From a virus, in IMG/VR virus record IMGVR_UViG_3300025669_000069, positions 1 to 43,730 of that record: DNA of 43,730 bases; one strand, given 5' to 3'. Shown here piece after piece: positions 1-9,403 of this stretch. Under the pieces are notes generated by a model. The model saw only the letters and a list, made by a program, of their open reading frames with translations, did not search any database and was not told where the DNA came from. How positions within the stretch are numbered: position 1 is the stretch's first letter; the number at the start of each line of letters is the position of its first letter. The translations under genes and the position numbers were made by a program.

Positions 1-79
1 ACAAGTACTTCGACTTCTACTACGACTACTAGCAGTTCTACTTCAACAAGTACCTCAACTAGTACAACTACAACCAGTA
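1..79. repeat. Terminal direct repeat, left copy
   Basis: These 79 bases are identical to the last 79 bases of the window. The overlap lies inside a Thr/Ser-coding repeat, and joining the two copies keeps one reading frame open. This fits a circularly closed assembly or terminal redundancy. Because the sequence is itself repetitive, the true number of repeat units at the junction may be larger than shown. Confidence 0.9.
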
Positions 80-669
80 GTTCTACAAGTACAAGTACTT
101 CAACTAGCACAACCACAACGTCTAGTAGTACGTCTACAACGACATCAACATCAACGAGCACAACTACGACAAGTAGTTCAACTAGTACAACAACATCAAC
201 TAGCACAACTACGACAAGTAGTTCAACTAGTACGACAACTAGTACGTCAACCAGCACCTCTACAACAACAACGTCTAGCAGTACTTCGACAAGTACCTCT
301 ACAAGTACAACTACTACATCAAGTTCTACCAGCACAACAACGTCAACTAGCACAACCACAACATCTAGTTCAACCACAACAAGCACTTCGACAAGTACAA
401 CTACAACCTCTAGTTCGACAAGCACTACAACTAGTACTTCAACTTCTACCAGTACGACTACTACATCAAGTTCTACTAGTACCTCAACATCTACTAGTAC
501 AACTACCACAAGTACAACTACAAGTACTTCAACAACAACAAGCACTTCGACAACTACATCAACTAGCACAACTACTTCCACGACCACAACCTTAATAATT
601 ATTTATGTCCCACATGTGGACGTATATACACAACAGGCCAACGTAGACACGGGGGATTATATATACTAG
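1..669 (+). CDS. Thr/Ser-rich virion protein, 3' part (continues from 42608)
   Basis: This is the C-terminal part of the gene that starts at 42608 and runs off the right edge. Merging the 79-base terminal repeat gives a protein of about 570 residues. Nearly 200 codons here encode only Thr and Ser, in blocks of TTTT, SSS and alternating TS. A short non-repetitive tail of about 25 residues (starting LIIIYVPH) ends at a TAG stop. The tract looks like an extended, mucin-like stalk on the virion surface, and the glycosyltransferases elsewhere in the genome make O-glycosylation plausible. Function is inferred. Copy number is uncertain because of the repeats. Confidence 0.75.
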   Translation, partial: TSTSTSTTTTSSSTSTSTSTSTTTTSSSTSTSTSTSTTTTSSSTSTTTSTSTSTTTTSSSTSTTTSTSTTTTSSSTSTTTSTSTSTSTTTTSSSTSTSTSTSTTTTSSSTSTTTSTSTTTTSSSTTTSTSTSTTTTSSSTSTTTSTSTSTSTTTTSSSTSTSTSTSTTTTSTTTSTSTTTSTSTTTSTSTTTSTTTTLIIIYVPHVDVYTQQANVDTGDYIY

Positions 670-671
670 AT

Positions 672-693
672 TTTCAGAAACATACCCTATAAT
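672..693 (+). promoter_or_regulatory. Candidate late promoter (TTTCAGAA-N8-TATAAT)
   Basis: TTTCAGAA is followed after 8 bases by TATAAT, just after the stop of the Thr/Ser gene and before the adaptor gene. The same arrangement occurs at 39953 (TTTCAGAA-N8-GATAAT), and a weaker version occurs at 31270 before the scaffold gene. A normal -35 box is absent, so this may be a phage-specific late promoter. Confidence 0.45.
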
Positions 694-706
694 TTAAAGC
701 ACGATC

Positions 707-1882
707 ATGATAGTAAAAATAGCATTACCACAAACAGAAGACTCCAATAAAACGAGGCTAACAGATAGAATTTCTGTTGGTGCAACATCGTTACCTGTTG
801 AGAATGGGAACGGTTACGCAAGCGGACAGGGAGTTGTTATTGGAAATCCAGGGGACGAAAGAACCGAACTGGTCTTTGTTTCCTCTTCCACAGATACCAC
901 CATTACGGTGGGAGCAACAAAGTACGGACACTCACCTAGTGATAGAATCGCACATTCAACTTTTGATAAATATTCTATAGAGTATAGAACGGCTGCTGCT
1001 GGTGCATGGACTGTATTTGGTAGTATGCCATCGAGTTTAAGGTGGGATCAGCTAGAGAACCTCTATAGGCCATCTGCTGCCCTAACAATTTATAGTGTAC
1101 GAATTAGATTATACTCAACGGAGTTAACGGCTTACACTAATTATTCAGACGAGATCCTAAGTACGGGTCTAGGAAGAACAACAGTCAAGAAAATGACAGA
1201 CCAGATTCTGCGTAAGATGAAGGACGACACGATTGACCGTGATTATATTTTACAATTATTGAACGAGTCTCAGGACATAATCCTTGCCGAAAACAAGAAG
1301 TGGGAATTCCTTTTAGTAGAGGATAAAACGACAATCGATACCGTAGATGGAACCACAGATTATAGTCTACCAGATGATTACGATAGAATGGATAGTGTAT
1401 ATCTGAATTATGTGAATACAGATACAAGTACGGACATCGAATATGAATTAGAATATCTAACTTATAGGGAGTTTCAATTCCAAGAACAGGATAATAACGC
1501 AGCTGCAACAGACAGGATAACCTACTATACAATAACTCCAGACGAGAAGTTAAGAATCCACGAACCCGAAGACGGAGGCTTAGACATATACTTAATGTAT
1601 TATAAGAAAGCTGCCGATTTAGATTCTGATGGTGATATAACAGACATTCCATTGCCTAGTGCATTGAAGTATTACGTACTAAGCATATTAGAAAATGATA
1701 GAGGAGATGAACAAAAGTCTCTAACATATTTCCGATTATATAAAAAGACGTTAGGAAATTTAACAACAAGAGAGAAGCCTCCCGTTAAACCTTCTAGGAG
1801 ATTTAAGTATAATGAAAAAGATAGGTTTGGAACCGCCGGGAAAAGAATGGTGACAGCCGAAGATAGAGAGAATTATTGGTAA
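707..1882 (+). CDS. Head-tail adaptor (tail tubular A/gp11-like) protein
   Basis: Probable neck protein linking portal to nozzle. Residues from about 160 onward are alpha-helical and contain a run (LLNESQDI, then a KKWEFLL and DYSLPDDYDRM stretch) typical of short-tailed-phage adaptor/tail-tubular-A proteins. The N-terminal ~150 residues are beta-rich (VGATSLPVENG, then a TTITVG strand) and look like an added surface domain. The next gene encodes the nozzle-like protein, the usual neighbour of an adaptor. No Shine-Dalgarno sequence precedes the ATG. The family call rests on pattern and synteny only. Confidence 0.7.
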   Translation: MIVKIALPQTEDSNKTRLTDRISVGATSLPVENGNGYASGQGVVIGNPGDERTELVFVSSSTDTTITVGATKYGHSPSDRIAHSTFDKYSIEYRTAAAGAWTVFGSMPSSLRWDQLENLYRPSAALTIYSVRIRLYSTELTAYTNYSDEILSTGLGRTTVKKMTDQILRKMKDDTIDRDYILQLLNESQDIILAENKKWEFLLVEDKTTIDTVDGTTDYSLPDDYDRMDSVYLNYVNTDTSTDIEYELEYLTYREFQFQEQDNNAAATDRITYYTITPDEKLRIHEPEDGGLDIYLMYYKKAADLDSDGDITDIPLPSALKYYVLSILENDRGDEQKSLTYFRLYKKTLGNLTTREKPPVKPSRRFKYNEKDRFGTAGKRMVTAEDRENYW

Positions 1883-1883
1883 C

Positions 1884-3407
1884 ATGAACCAACCCGTATT
1901 TACAATAGAAGATCATTCGGGAGGGATTAATAGATTTGTTCAACCCTTTCTTTTAGCCCCAAACGAACAACTCGAAACCATTAATATGGTGGCGACAGAA
2001 CTTGGGGGCTTAGCTTTACGTAAGGCAGTCAATCCATCTGTTTACCATAGGGCTTTTGATACAGAGATTGGGGCGGGAAGAACCATCCATAGCACTGAAC
2101 TTTTAACAAAATATAGCGGAGAGCAATTCCTTGTATTTGTAGCGGATAATGGGGTTGTTAAATACGCAAAAGTTGGGGGGTCATTAACAGATCCTTCTTT
2201 GACATTGACAGGATCTTTCACAGATTCATGTATGTTTTTAGACACAATGTTTTTAGTTTCACTATACGATACCACAAGAAGCTTTAATGGCACAGCATTT
2301 TCAACAAGCACAAACGTTACAGATGCTCCGAAAGGAAAGTTTACCGAATTATATAAAGCAAGGGTTTATATAGGGAATTGTAATGTCAGTGATTCCCCTG
2401 TTCCTAATAGAATATTCTATAGTGACTATGCTGAATCAGGTACTATAGCATGGAACAATACAGTTAACAATATTGATGTCGAAAGGGACGACGGAGATAA
2501 AATAATGGGGTTGAAGAAGTTTGGAGAACGACTGGTGATTTTTAAGGAATACGCCATGTATAAATATGACGAGAGTTCTATTCTTAAAGTTGTTGGGGCT
2601 CCCGGAACAGTTTCCAATAGATCCATCCAATCAATCGACCAAGTATTAATCTATTTGGCACATGATGGGATTAGGATATATGATGGGGGAAAATCCTATC
2701 TAAAGTCCAGAGCAATCAAACCATATATAGATGCAATATCAGACCACGGAAAGTATTATTCATTTTCTTGGGTAAATGGAAGCGAGTATAATATATTCGT
2801 TGGGGATTTGACAAACGATGACTATGATATAGACATTAAGGATGCTGTTATAACATATGATATTTACACACACGAGTTAAGGGTACAAAGTTTTAGAAAT
2901 GACGATACAACTTATCCTTTCTTTGATGCGGTTTCAGTTTCTAATGTAGAGGCTACGACAACATCAACTTCTTCAACAACATCCTCAACTACAACTCTTC
3001 CATACGTTACGTATGATTCTAAAAAACATTACATTGCAGGATACCTTGGACTATATAATCTTTATAATGGTTATGACGAGAAGGACAGTTCTAATGCAGA
3101 GTTAACCTACTCGGGAGAGATTTTATATCCACACATTTATCCTACAAACCCCGAAACAATTAACGAATTCGATAGGGCGAATATTTATCTGTCCAGGGCA
3201 GGCAACTTTAAAGCCAAATACAGAATAGATGAGGGTGAATGGCGTGACATAAACATGCAGCCAAGCGGGAAGGATAACGTAGTTTCTCTAAAGTTTAAGA
3301 CAGAGAAGGGTAGGGGGTTACAATTCTGGTTACAAACAATATCGGGAGGAGAACCCTCAATAATTAGAAGGATTGCCATCTTTCTCAAACCAGAAGGGCA
3401 ACAATGA
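1884..3407 (+). CDS. Nozzle / tail tubular protein B-like beta-propeller
   Basis: Probable distal tail tube (nozzle) subunit. The first ~350 residues are repeated beta-strand modules with FNGTAF, RIFYSDYAESG, RLVIFKEYAMY and DGIRIYDGG. This pattern is characteristic of the propeller-type tail-tubular-B/stabilisation proteins of short-tailed phages. A short Thr/Ser linker (about residues 358-373) ending TTTLP interrupts the protein. A second beta domain follows, in which residues such as YRIDEGEW face a jelly-roll-like fold. The linker matches the long Thr/Ser tracts in other virion genes. The gene starts 1 base after the adaptor stop and ends with an ATGA overlap into the fibre gene. Confidence 0.75.
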   Translation: MNQPVFTIEDHSGGINRFVQPFLLAPNEQLETINMVATELGGLALRKAVNPSVYHRAFDTEIGAGRTIHSTELLTKYSGEQFLVFVADNGVVKYAKVGGSLTDPSLTLTGSFTDSCMFLDTMFLVSLYDTTRSFNGTAFSTSTNVTDAPKGKFTELYKARVYIGNCNVSDSPVPNRIFYSDYAESGTIAWNNTVNNIDVERDDGDKIMGLKKFGERLVIFKEYAMYKYDESSILKVVGAPGTVSNRSIQSIDQVLIYLAHDGIRIYDGGKSYLKSRAIKPYIDAISDHGKYYSFSWVNGSEYNIFVGDLTNDDYDIDIKDAVITYDIYTHELRVQSFRNDDTTYPFFDAVSVSNVEATTTSTSSTTSSTTTLPYVTYDSKKHYIAGYLGLYNLYNGYDEKDSSNAELTYSGEILYPHIYPTNPETINEFDRANIYLSRAGNFKAKYRIDEGEWRDINMQPSGKDNVVSLKFKTEKGRGLQFWLQTISGGEPSIIRRIAIFLKPEGQQ

Positions 3408-4552
3408 ACTACCTAGAATTAGGATTCAGTAGAGATATTACAAAACAGTTAACGCCCGACATTGGGAACTACATAAATCCAGAGACGGTAGGATCAATAG
3501 TAGGAGATGGTACTTTCGGGGGTTCGGTATTAGTAGATGGTGCAATAAGTGAAGATCAGTTGGGAGAGGATTCCGTTACTTCCAAGGCTTTGTCTGATGC
3601 AGCTGTTGTAACAGAGGCAATCGCAGACGGAGCAATTGATACAGATAAGCTTGCCAATTTAGCAGTAGAAGCAGCTAAGCTTGCCAATAGTGCAGTAGAG
3701 ACAGCTAAGATAGCAAACGCCGCAGTAGGTAGTGCAGCTATAGCAGCTCTAGCAGTAGGAACAGCAGCAATTGCAAACGGTGCAATACTAGAAGCAAAGA
3801 TAGGAAATCTTGCGGTAACAAATGCCAAGATCAATGATATCTCTTTTACAAAAGCTTCTGGTGGAACTTTAACACTGGGGGGATCGGCAAATGTTAATGG
3901 TGTCTTTTCTTTAAAAAATAGTAGTGATGCTGAGGTTATCGCAATGGACAATACTGGGATACGTGTGTATCTTGGGGGAGACATACGGTTAAGAGGGGCT
4001 TATGAGGGCCCAATCTATAACCCAGGAGAAATTGTATGGGAAGATGCGGTTGGTTCGCCAACCTATAGGGCCTTTGATACAGGGGGGGTCTTGTATATCG
4101 GGGGAATTGGGACGGCTTCAAGTAGAAGCATAGCAATTGGGGCAGAATACGAACATCCTGGATTCAAAAAGTCCACCGTAAGATCGTCATCTTTATCAGG
4201 TCTTGTGGGAACAGGTTTGTATGTTGGTCTAGATACGATAGTAAATCTAGACAATAAATTTACTCTTGAGAAAACATACTCGTATTCGCATAAACCTATT
4301 AAACTAAACTATCAAGGTTCATCCTTTATTGCTGTTGGGTCTGGAGGAACAGGATTTGTAACTGTTACACATAATCTTGGTTATGCGGAATATTATGTAA
4401 TGTTGTCGTTAGATCAAACAGGGGGATCATATATGGATTATGTAACATATTCATGGGAGAGATTAAGCTCCACACAGATACGGATTTATTATAAAAATAA
4501 TGCTCCTGGAACAGCAGTTGGTAGGATTTATTGGCAACTTTACAAGATATAA
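3404..4552 (+). CDS. Tail fibre-like protein with short Ala-rich repeats
   Basis: Residues ~45-150 are a repetitive stretch with Ala/Ile/Lys/Leu periodicity (variants of AVEAAKLA, AAIANGAI, KIGNLAV), as found in trimeric phage fibre shafts. A beta-rich middle part follows. The C-terminal ~70 residues contain GFVTVTHNLGY, a motif often seen in the terminal knob of fibre proteins. It probably contacts the host surface. It overlaps the nozzle gene by four bases (ATGA), so translation is likely coupled. The receptor is unknown. An alternative role as a neck whisker cannot be excluded. Confidence 0.65.
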   Translation: MNYLELGFSRDITKQLTPDIGNYINPETVGSIVGDGTFGGSVLVDGAISEDQLGEDSVTSKALSDAAVVTEAIADGAIDTDKLANLAVEAAKLANSAVETAKIANAAVGSAAIAALAVGTAAIANGAILEAKIGNLAVTNAKINDISFTKASGGTLTLGGSANVNGVFSLKNSSDAEVIAMDNTGIRVYLGGDIRLRGAYEGPIYNPGEIVWEDAVGSPTYRAFDTGGVLYIGGIGTASSRSIAIGAEYEHPGFKKSTVRSSSLSGLVGTGLYVGLDTIVNLDNKFTLEKTYSYSHKPIKLNYQGSSFIAVGSGGTGFVTVTHNLGYAEYYVMLSLDQTGGSYMDYVTYSWERLSSTQIRIYYKNNAPGTAVGRIYWQLYKI

Positions 4553-4564
4553 ACATTTAGAATT

Positions 4565-5380
4565 ATGGCAGAATATATAGTTAGACAGGGTGACACTCTT
4601 TGGGACATAGCTGCCCGTACTTTAGGTAGTGGTAGCCGATGGCGTGAATTGGGATATACAGGAAATCCAAGGACGTTACCGATTGGTACGCCTTTAACAG
4701 TCCCTGATACTGCTCAACAAGGGCAGGAACAGGAAGCTGTACAACAGGCTCCTACAGAAACGGTAGACGAATATCTTGCTTCTTCTGAGGAGATTTTAGA
4801 AAGCATTGTGCCTATTCCAGTTGCTCCAATTGACCCGTTTTCTTTTGATGAAGAGTTGGCAAGAGCTGCCGTTGAATCCGAAGTATCTCCATATTACGAA
4901 GAGCTTCTTGGTGATTATTTATCCAATGTGGAAACAAGAAAGACTAGGGCAGAAGAGGATGAGAGGTCACAACTAGGATTACTTGGCGAACAGGATCGAT
5001 TATTTAGAGAAGATCTTGATCGAGATTATAATATTGCGATAGAGAAGACCAGACAGGGGTTTGCTGGGAGGAACTTATACTTCTCGGGTAAAGAGACCCA
5101 AGCAGAACAGAGGGTAGGAACAGAGAAAACTGCAAGAGAAGACAGACAACAAGTTTCGCAAGACTATAGGACAAACGAACTGCAAACAGGGGGAGAAAGG
5201 TTCAGAACGGATATTGCAACAGAGGAGTCGCAAAGAAGACGTGATATTGGAAGAGAACAAGACTTCCAAATTGAACGTGGTGTTTTAGGTAGACGAGGAG
5301 AGCAATTAGAAGAATATACAACCGGGGCAATACCTGCATATTATGGAGAGTCGGGCTTTGGATTTAACAATACTTTATAA
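4565..5380 (+). CDS. LysM-domain virion protein, helical C-terminus
   Basis: The N-terminal ~50 residues form a LysM module (YIVRQGDTLWDIAARTLG ... LPIGTPLTVP), which binds peptidoglycan or chitin-like glycans. The remaining ~220 residues are charged, Glu/Arg/Gln-rich and predicted to be helical. The gene lies between the fibre gene and two larger helical proteins, in the position where short-tailed phages encode internal or ejection proteins. A role in cell-wall contact during DNA entry is inferred. No catalytic wall-degrading domain is visible. No Shine-Dalgarno sequence is seen. Confidence 0.65.
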   Translation: MAEYIVRQGDTLWDIAARTLGSGSRWRELGYTGNPRTLPIGTPLTVPDTAQQGQEQEAVQQAPTETVDEYLASSEEILESIVPIPVAPIDPFSFDEELARAAVESEVSPYYEELLGDYLSNVETRKTRAEEDERSQLGLLGEQDRLFREDLDRDYNIAIEKTRQGFAGRNLYFSGKETQAEQRVGTEKTAREDRQQVSQDYRTNELQTGGERFRTDIATEESQRRRDIGREQDFQIERGVLGRRGEQLEEYTTGAIPAYYGESGFGFNNTL

Positions 5381-5388
5381 ATAATAGC

Positions 5389-6246
5389 ATGGCTGCATTA
5401 GACGAATATAGGTCAGAGTCGGAAAGACTGGCAAAGGTTGCAACGGAGAAAACTTCGTCAGCCACAGTTCTTCCGGACAAGATAAAAAACATAATTAACA
5501 CAAAGCTTGAGGGTAATAGGGATATTATTGAACAGCAACGAGCTGCACAGGGAAAATACTTTGGAGCAGGAGACGTTGCTAGGGAAAAGTTTGGTGGGAC
5601 TTTTAATCCTTTAAAAAAGGAACAATTAGTAAACCAGTATAGGACGCAAGCGTTTGCCCCGTATGCTGCATTGTCGGATGTTAGAGCCAATCGAGAGGGT
5701 ACGATTGGAGATATTGTTGGACAGGCAAGTAGAGCGGGTGTTGCAGAAGCACAGTCGGCATACGGGGCAGCGGGTATATCCAGACAAGCATATCAGGACT
5801 TGTTGGGCGAGTATCAATTTGGAGAACAGTTGAAGAGAGAAGATGCAAGGATTGCTCTTTCCAGAGCATCTGCTAACCGTGGCCCTGCACCAAGGCAGGT
5901 CTCATTATCAGAGATCATTGCAGGAAAACAACTTGGAATAGATTATGAAGGTGGGGAAAGTTACGAGGACTATATCGGTAGGGTTGGCTCCGAAGGAGTA
6001 TTCCCGGAAGAAGCCCCTTATCAACCAGAGCCATATAGCGAAGAGGATTACCTACAAACAGAAGCAGGTTTGATTCAGGATATACAAAGTGGACAATTTT
6101 CAACTAGAGAGCAGGCAGAAGCTTATTTGGTTAGTCAACAGTATAATCCAGTGGACTTCAAAGATATATTAGACGATTATTCTCATGGATTTAAGGGTAG
6201 ACAAGGTTTCTTTAAAGATTTATTTAGTGGTAGACTGTTTCAATAA
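5389..6246 (+). CDS. Putative internal virion protein
   Basis: This 285-residue protein is mostly helical and Ala/Glu/Gln/Arg-rich. It has no recognised family. Position and composition, between the LysM protein and a 964-residue protein, match the internal-core or ejection proteins of short-tailed phages. Its stop overlaps the start of the next gene (TAATGG), so the three genes probably form one translationally linked set. The final ~40 residues are richer in aromatic and basic residues. No signal peptide, membrane segment or catalytic motif was seen. Confidence 0.5.
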   Translation: MAALDEYRSESERLAKVATEKTSSATVLPDKIKNIINTKLEGNRDIIEQQRAAQGKYFGAGDVAREKFGGTFNPLKKEQLVNQYRTQAFAPYAALSDVRANREGTIGDIVGQASRAGVAEAQSAYGAAGISRQAYQDLLGEYQFGEQLKREDARIALSRASANRGPAPRQVSLSEIIAGKQLGIDYEGGESYEDYIGRVGSEGVFPEEAPYQPEPYSEEDYLQTEAGLIQDIQSGQFSTREQAEAYLVSQQYNPVDFKDILDDYSHGFKGRQGFFKDLFSGRLFQ

Positions 6247-9140
6247 TGGCTTATAAACGCCTTAGTAATTCTCTTAAATTACGACCACCAAGAATCCCCG
6301 AATCAGGGGGCAGAATAACTCCGAACAGGAATTTGTTTGCTTATGGGCCTATTACACTTCCTAAATACGAAGCATCTAGGGCAGAGAAACCATTAAAGTT
6401 TCTACAACAAAAGGTTGGGGGGCCTGTATCCAAAGGTCTTAATGTTTTAAGTGCTGTTACTGCTGGCCCGATAAGGGCTGAAATGGAGGCTGTTACAAAG
6501 GCCCAACAAGAGCGTAAGGGTGTGGGAGGACAACTGCTTAGTGGAGCAGGGGGGTTCCTGTCCGGACCTTTAAAAGGTGTAAAGAGTGCTTTAAAAGGTG
6601 AAGATAAGTATTCCTTTTCTGGTATCACAAGAGACCTTCCCGAAATTATTGGGGGTAAGGGGACAGCGTTTGAGAAAGATTATAAATCCCCCGCAATACA
6701 AAAAGAATTGGGTTTATTATCCTTACCTTTAGAGGTGTTCTTGGATTTAGATATCCCGGCTGGAGAGATTGCAAAGGCTCCTAAGAAGCTAAGGAAATTT
6801 TTAAAGGGGATAAGTAAAATTGAGGATATTGAGGACGTTGCACGAACTGTTTCTAAGACCACGAAGCTTATTGATATTACTAAGGGGATAAGTAAAATTG
6901 AGGATATTGAGGACGTTGCACGAACTGTTTCTAAGACCACGAAGCTTGGTGATATTACTAAGGCGACTCAAAAGGCGGGGGACATTACATCTCTAGCAAG
7001 ACGTGCAGAAAAGATACAAGACATTGTAAATATATCCAAAGGGAAAAATATAACACAAGATGCACTAACGGCTGCCGGACGGGAAAAACAGTCTTTAGTT
7101 AAAGTAATTGATGATCTAGCAGATACACCAGCAAAACCTGTTGCTAAAACTGCGGACTCTGTACAGACAGCAAAATCTAAATCATTAAAGACTCCAAAAT
7201 TTCTAAAAAGATCTATTGATGATATCCCAGAAATGAATGTATCAAGTTGGAAGGACAAGATTTTTCAAGAGAGAGAAACACTGGAACGAAATATTGAGAG
7301 GGTTACGGGAGGAGACGCAGAGGGGTTAAAGGATTATGTCACTGAACCTCGGAAAGCCAATGAAGCAAACAAGCAAATCTGGATTGGTGAGATGAAAGAT
7401 TATTTGGATGAGAAGAAGAAGATTATTAAACTTGACTCTAAAGATGATTTGCTTACAACAAGATTTGGTGAAGGAAAGATGACACTTGAGGAGTTAAAGG
7501 AGGCCTCGCCCAACAACTGGCAAAACATTCAAAAGACAGCTGGTGAAATCAGGGGGGTAATGGATGAAACCATTGATGCAATTAACAAAGAGCGGATAGC
7601 TTTGGGACTGCCATTGATACCAAAGAGAAAAAACTACATGCGAAACGCACGTTTACAAACCACCTTGTTTGAGAAGATGGGAATATTTTTAGAGAATGGA
7701 AAGGACGTTCCAACACATAAGCTGGATTTTACTGAATTGTTCGGAGCCAATAAACCATTTAGCACAACGGAATTTGCACGCCATGGCGATGACTTTGAGG
7801 GTTCTGCGATTCGTGTAACAGAGAACTATATTGATGCAGTAGCAGACACGCTCTTCCATACAGACACTGTACAAAGAGTACGTAATGTAGAAGAGCAAAT
7901 GAGGAAGGCACAAAAGATTGCTCTTGAGTCCGGGAAGCCTCTTAACTTACCGAATTTTTATAAGAATCTCAGGAACTATGGAAATAATCTTGCAGGTAAA
8001 GCAACGAAGCTTGATGAAGGTATAGAGGAAATAATTACTCCTACAGGATTGAAGTTTATTGATTTTATTACAAAGAAGATAAGCGCAAATATGGTTGGGG
8101 GGAATTTCACTTCTGCAATTTCGAATTTTATTCCATTCCAAGACTTTATACCAACTACAAAAATTAGATATGTTCTTGAGGGTTTACAAGAGGGACTCCG
8201 TTTACCATTTACAAAAAACTTTACTGAAATTGGGAAAGAGACCTCAAGTTATTTAACAAGAATGTTTCCTCGGGGGAAGTTAGTTAAGACTATTGGGAAT
8301 AATATTACCGATGCTTCAAAGTGGTTCTCTGATACAGTCAATAGGTTTACTGCAAGGTCAATTGTTTCGGGTAAATATTTTGAGGGTTTAAGTGAGGGGC
8401 TTGATTCAAAGGCAGCAATGAAAGCGGCAGATGATTATGCGGGGAGATTGATTACAGACAAGTCTAAAGGGGGGTTACCAAACATGTTCTCCAACAGGAT
8501 ATTAAGGCCTTTAATGCAGTTCCAGTCTGAGGTGAATAATAGTGCATCATTCCGTCTACATGATATCCCACGAAGTTCAAAGTCCGTTGGTGAAACAGCT
8601 TCGATATATGCACAAATTGCATTGTTGGGATTTGCCGGAAACGAGATTAGCGAAAAGGTAACAGGGCGTAGACCAATGGCAGATCCTATTGATTACTTTT
8701 TAACAGCCACAGGAATAAGGGATGGGGACATTAAAACAGGGGAGAGATTAAAGGGTGTCGGTAAAGATACATTGGGACAAGTCCCATTTACGGGAGGGCT
8801 GTTCGGAGGAAAGTATCCTGTTGAAACAGCATTTAGAAGTCCAATAGATTTTCTTTCTTATGTGATTCCGCCTACAGCTGGGGGACAAATAAGAAAAACT
8901 TCCACAGCAGCTGCCGTGGAAGACGGAGATGTCAAAGATTCTCTTGGAAGAACAAAGTTTACAATACCAGAAGACGAGAAATTAAAAACTCTCTTTTCGG
9001 GGATATGGTCTGCATCTACAGCACAGGACTATTTGAATAGGGGAAAGAAAAATGAAGAGGGAAGCTCAGGTAGACCATACCCAAGAAGTAGATCTTCAAG
9101 GAGTAGACCCTCGAAGAGAAGTAGACCTGCCCCAAGATAA
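6246..9140 (+). CDS. Large internal virion / ejection-type protein
   Basis: At 964 residues this is the largest protein encoded. It is mainly helical, with hydrophobic patches near residues 610-650 (GGNFTSAISNFIPF) and 790-800 (IALLGFAGNEI). These features and the position are typical of large ejection proteins that form a DNA-translocating channel. Residues ~187-238 are two nearly identical 26-residue units in tandem. The last ~25 residues are an Arg/Ser/Pro-rich basic tail (SRSSRSRPSKRSR) that could bind DNA. No muralytic motif was recognised. Function is inferred from size, context and composition. Confidence 0.55.
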   Translation: MAYKRLSNSLKLRPPRIPESGGRITPNRNLFAYGPITLPKYEASRAEKPLKFLQQKVGGPVSKGLNVLSAVTAGPIRAEMEAVTKAQQERKGVGGQLLSGAGGFLSGPLKGVKSALKGEDKYSFSGITRDLPEIIGGKGTAFEKDYKSPAIQKELGLLSLPLEVFLDLDIPAGEIAKAPKKLRKFLKGISKIEDIEDVARTVSKTTKLIDITKGISKIEDIEDVARTVSKTTKLGDITKATQKAGDITSLARRAEKIQDIVNISKGKNITQDALTAAGREKQSLVKVIDDLADTPAKPVAKTADSVQTAKSKSLKTPKFLKRSIDDIPEMNVSSWKDKIFQERETLERNIERVTGGDAEGLKDYVTEPRKANEANKQIWIGEMKDYLDEKKKIIKLDSKDDLLTTRFGEGKMTLEELKEASPNNWQNIQKTAGEIRGVMDETIDAINKERIALGLPLIPKRKNYMRNARLQTTLFEKMGIFLENGKDVPTHKLDFTELFGANKPFSTTEFARHGDDFEGSAIRVTENYIDAVADTLFHTDTVQRVRNVEEQMRKAQKIALESGKPLNLPNFYKNLRNYGNNLAGKATKLDEGIEEIITPTGLKFIDFITKKISANMVGGNFTSAISNFIPFQDFIPTTKIRYVLEGLQEGLRLPFTKNFTEIGKETSSYLTRMFPRGKLVKTIGNNITDASKWFSDTVNRFTARSIVSGKYFEGLSEGLDSKAAMKAADDYAGRLITDKSKGGLPNMFSNRILRPLMQFQSEVNNSASFRLHDIPRSSKSVGETASIYAQIALLGFAGNEISEKVTGRRPMADPIDYFLTATGIRDGDIKTGERLKGVGKDTLGQVPFTGGLFGGKYPVETAFRSPIDFLSYVIPPTAGGQIRKTSTAAAVEDGDVKDSLGRTKFTIPEDEKLKTLFSGIWSASTAQDYLNRGKKNEEGSSGRPYPRSRSSRSRPSKRSRPAPR
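6804..6959 (+). repeat. Tandem 78-bp duplication within the large virion gene
   Basis: Two adjacent 78-bp units (6804-6881 and 6882-6959) differ at only two bases, changing an Ile to Gly near the end of the unit. Each encodes 26 residues beginning KGISKIEDIEDV. The duplication is in frame and looks recent. Confidence 0.95.
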
Positions 9141-9145
9141 TTTGA

Positions 9146-9403
9146 TTGACAAAGACAATGAAACATGATATTTTAGAGAAGCTAGGATTAAATATTGCTT
9201 CGGCACTTGCATATTTGATTGCTGGTATACTTGCTTTTTCAAGATTGGCTAATAGCCACGAAGCTTTAGCGACAGAGTTCCATGATTATAAAGAAACAAC
9301 AGTTGTTAAAATAGAAGAAATGTTAGATGTTCTAACAGTAATACAAATAGAGCAAGGCAAACAGGGTACAAAGATAGAATATATCGAAGAAAACGTTGAA
9401 TGA
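9146..9403 (+). CDS. Small membrane protein with coiled coil (lysis-associated?)
   Basis: An 85-residue product from a TTG, or 81 residues from the in-frame ATG at 9158, which I consider likelier. One hydrophobic segment (ASALAYLIAGILAF) is followed by a charged helix (VVKIEEMLDVLTVIQ). This architecture resembles XhlA-type or accessory holin proteins. It sits directly before a peptidase gene and a holin-like gene and overlaps the peptidase start by four bases (ATGA). Membrane location is clear. The lysis role is inferred from context. Confidence 0.6.
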   Translation: MTKTMKHDILEKLGLNIASALAYLIAGILAFSRLANSHEALATEFHDYKETTVVKIEEMLDVLTVIQIEQGKQGTKIEYIEENVE

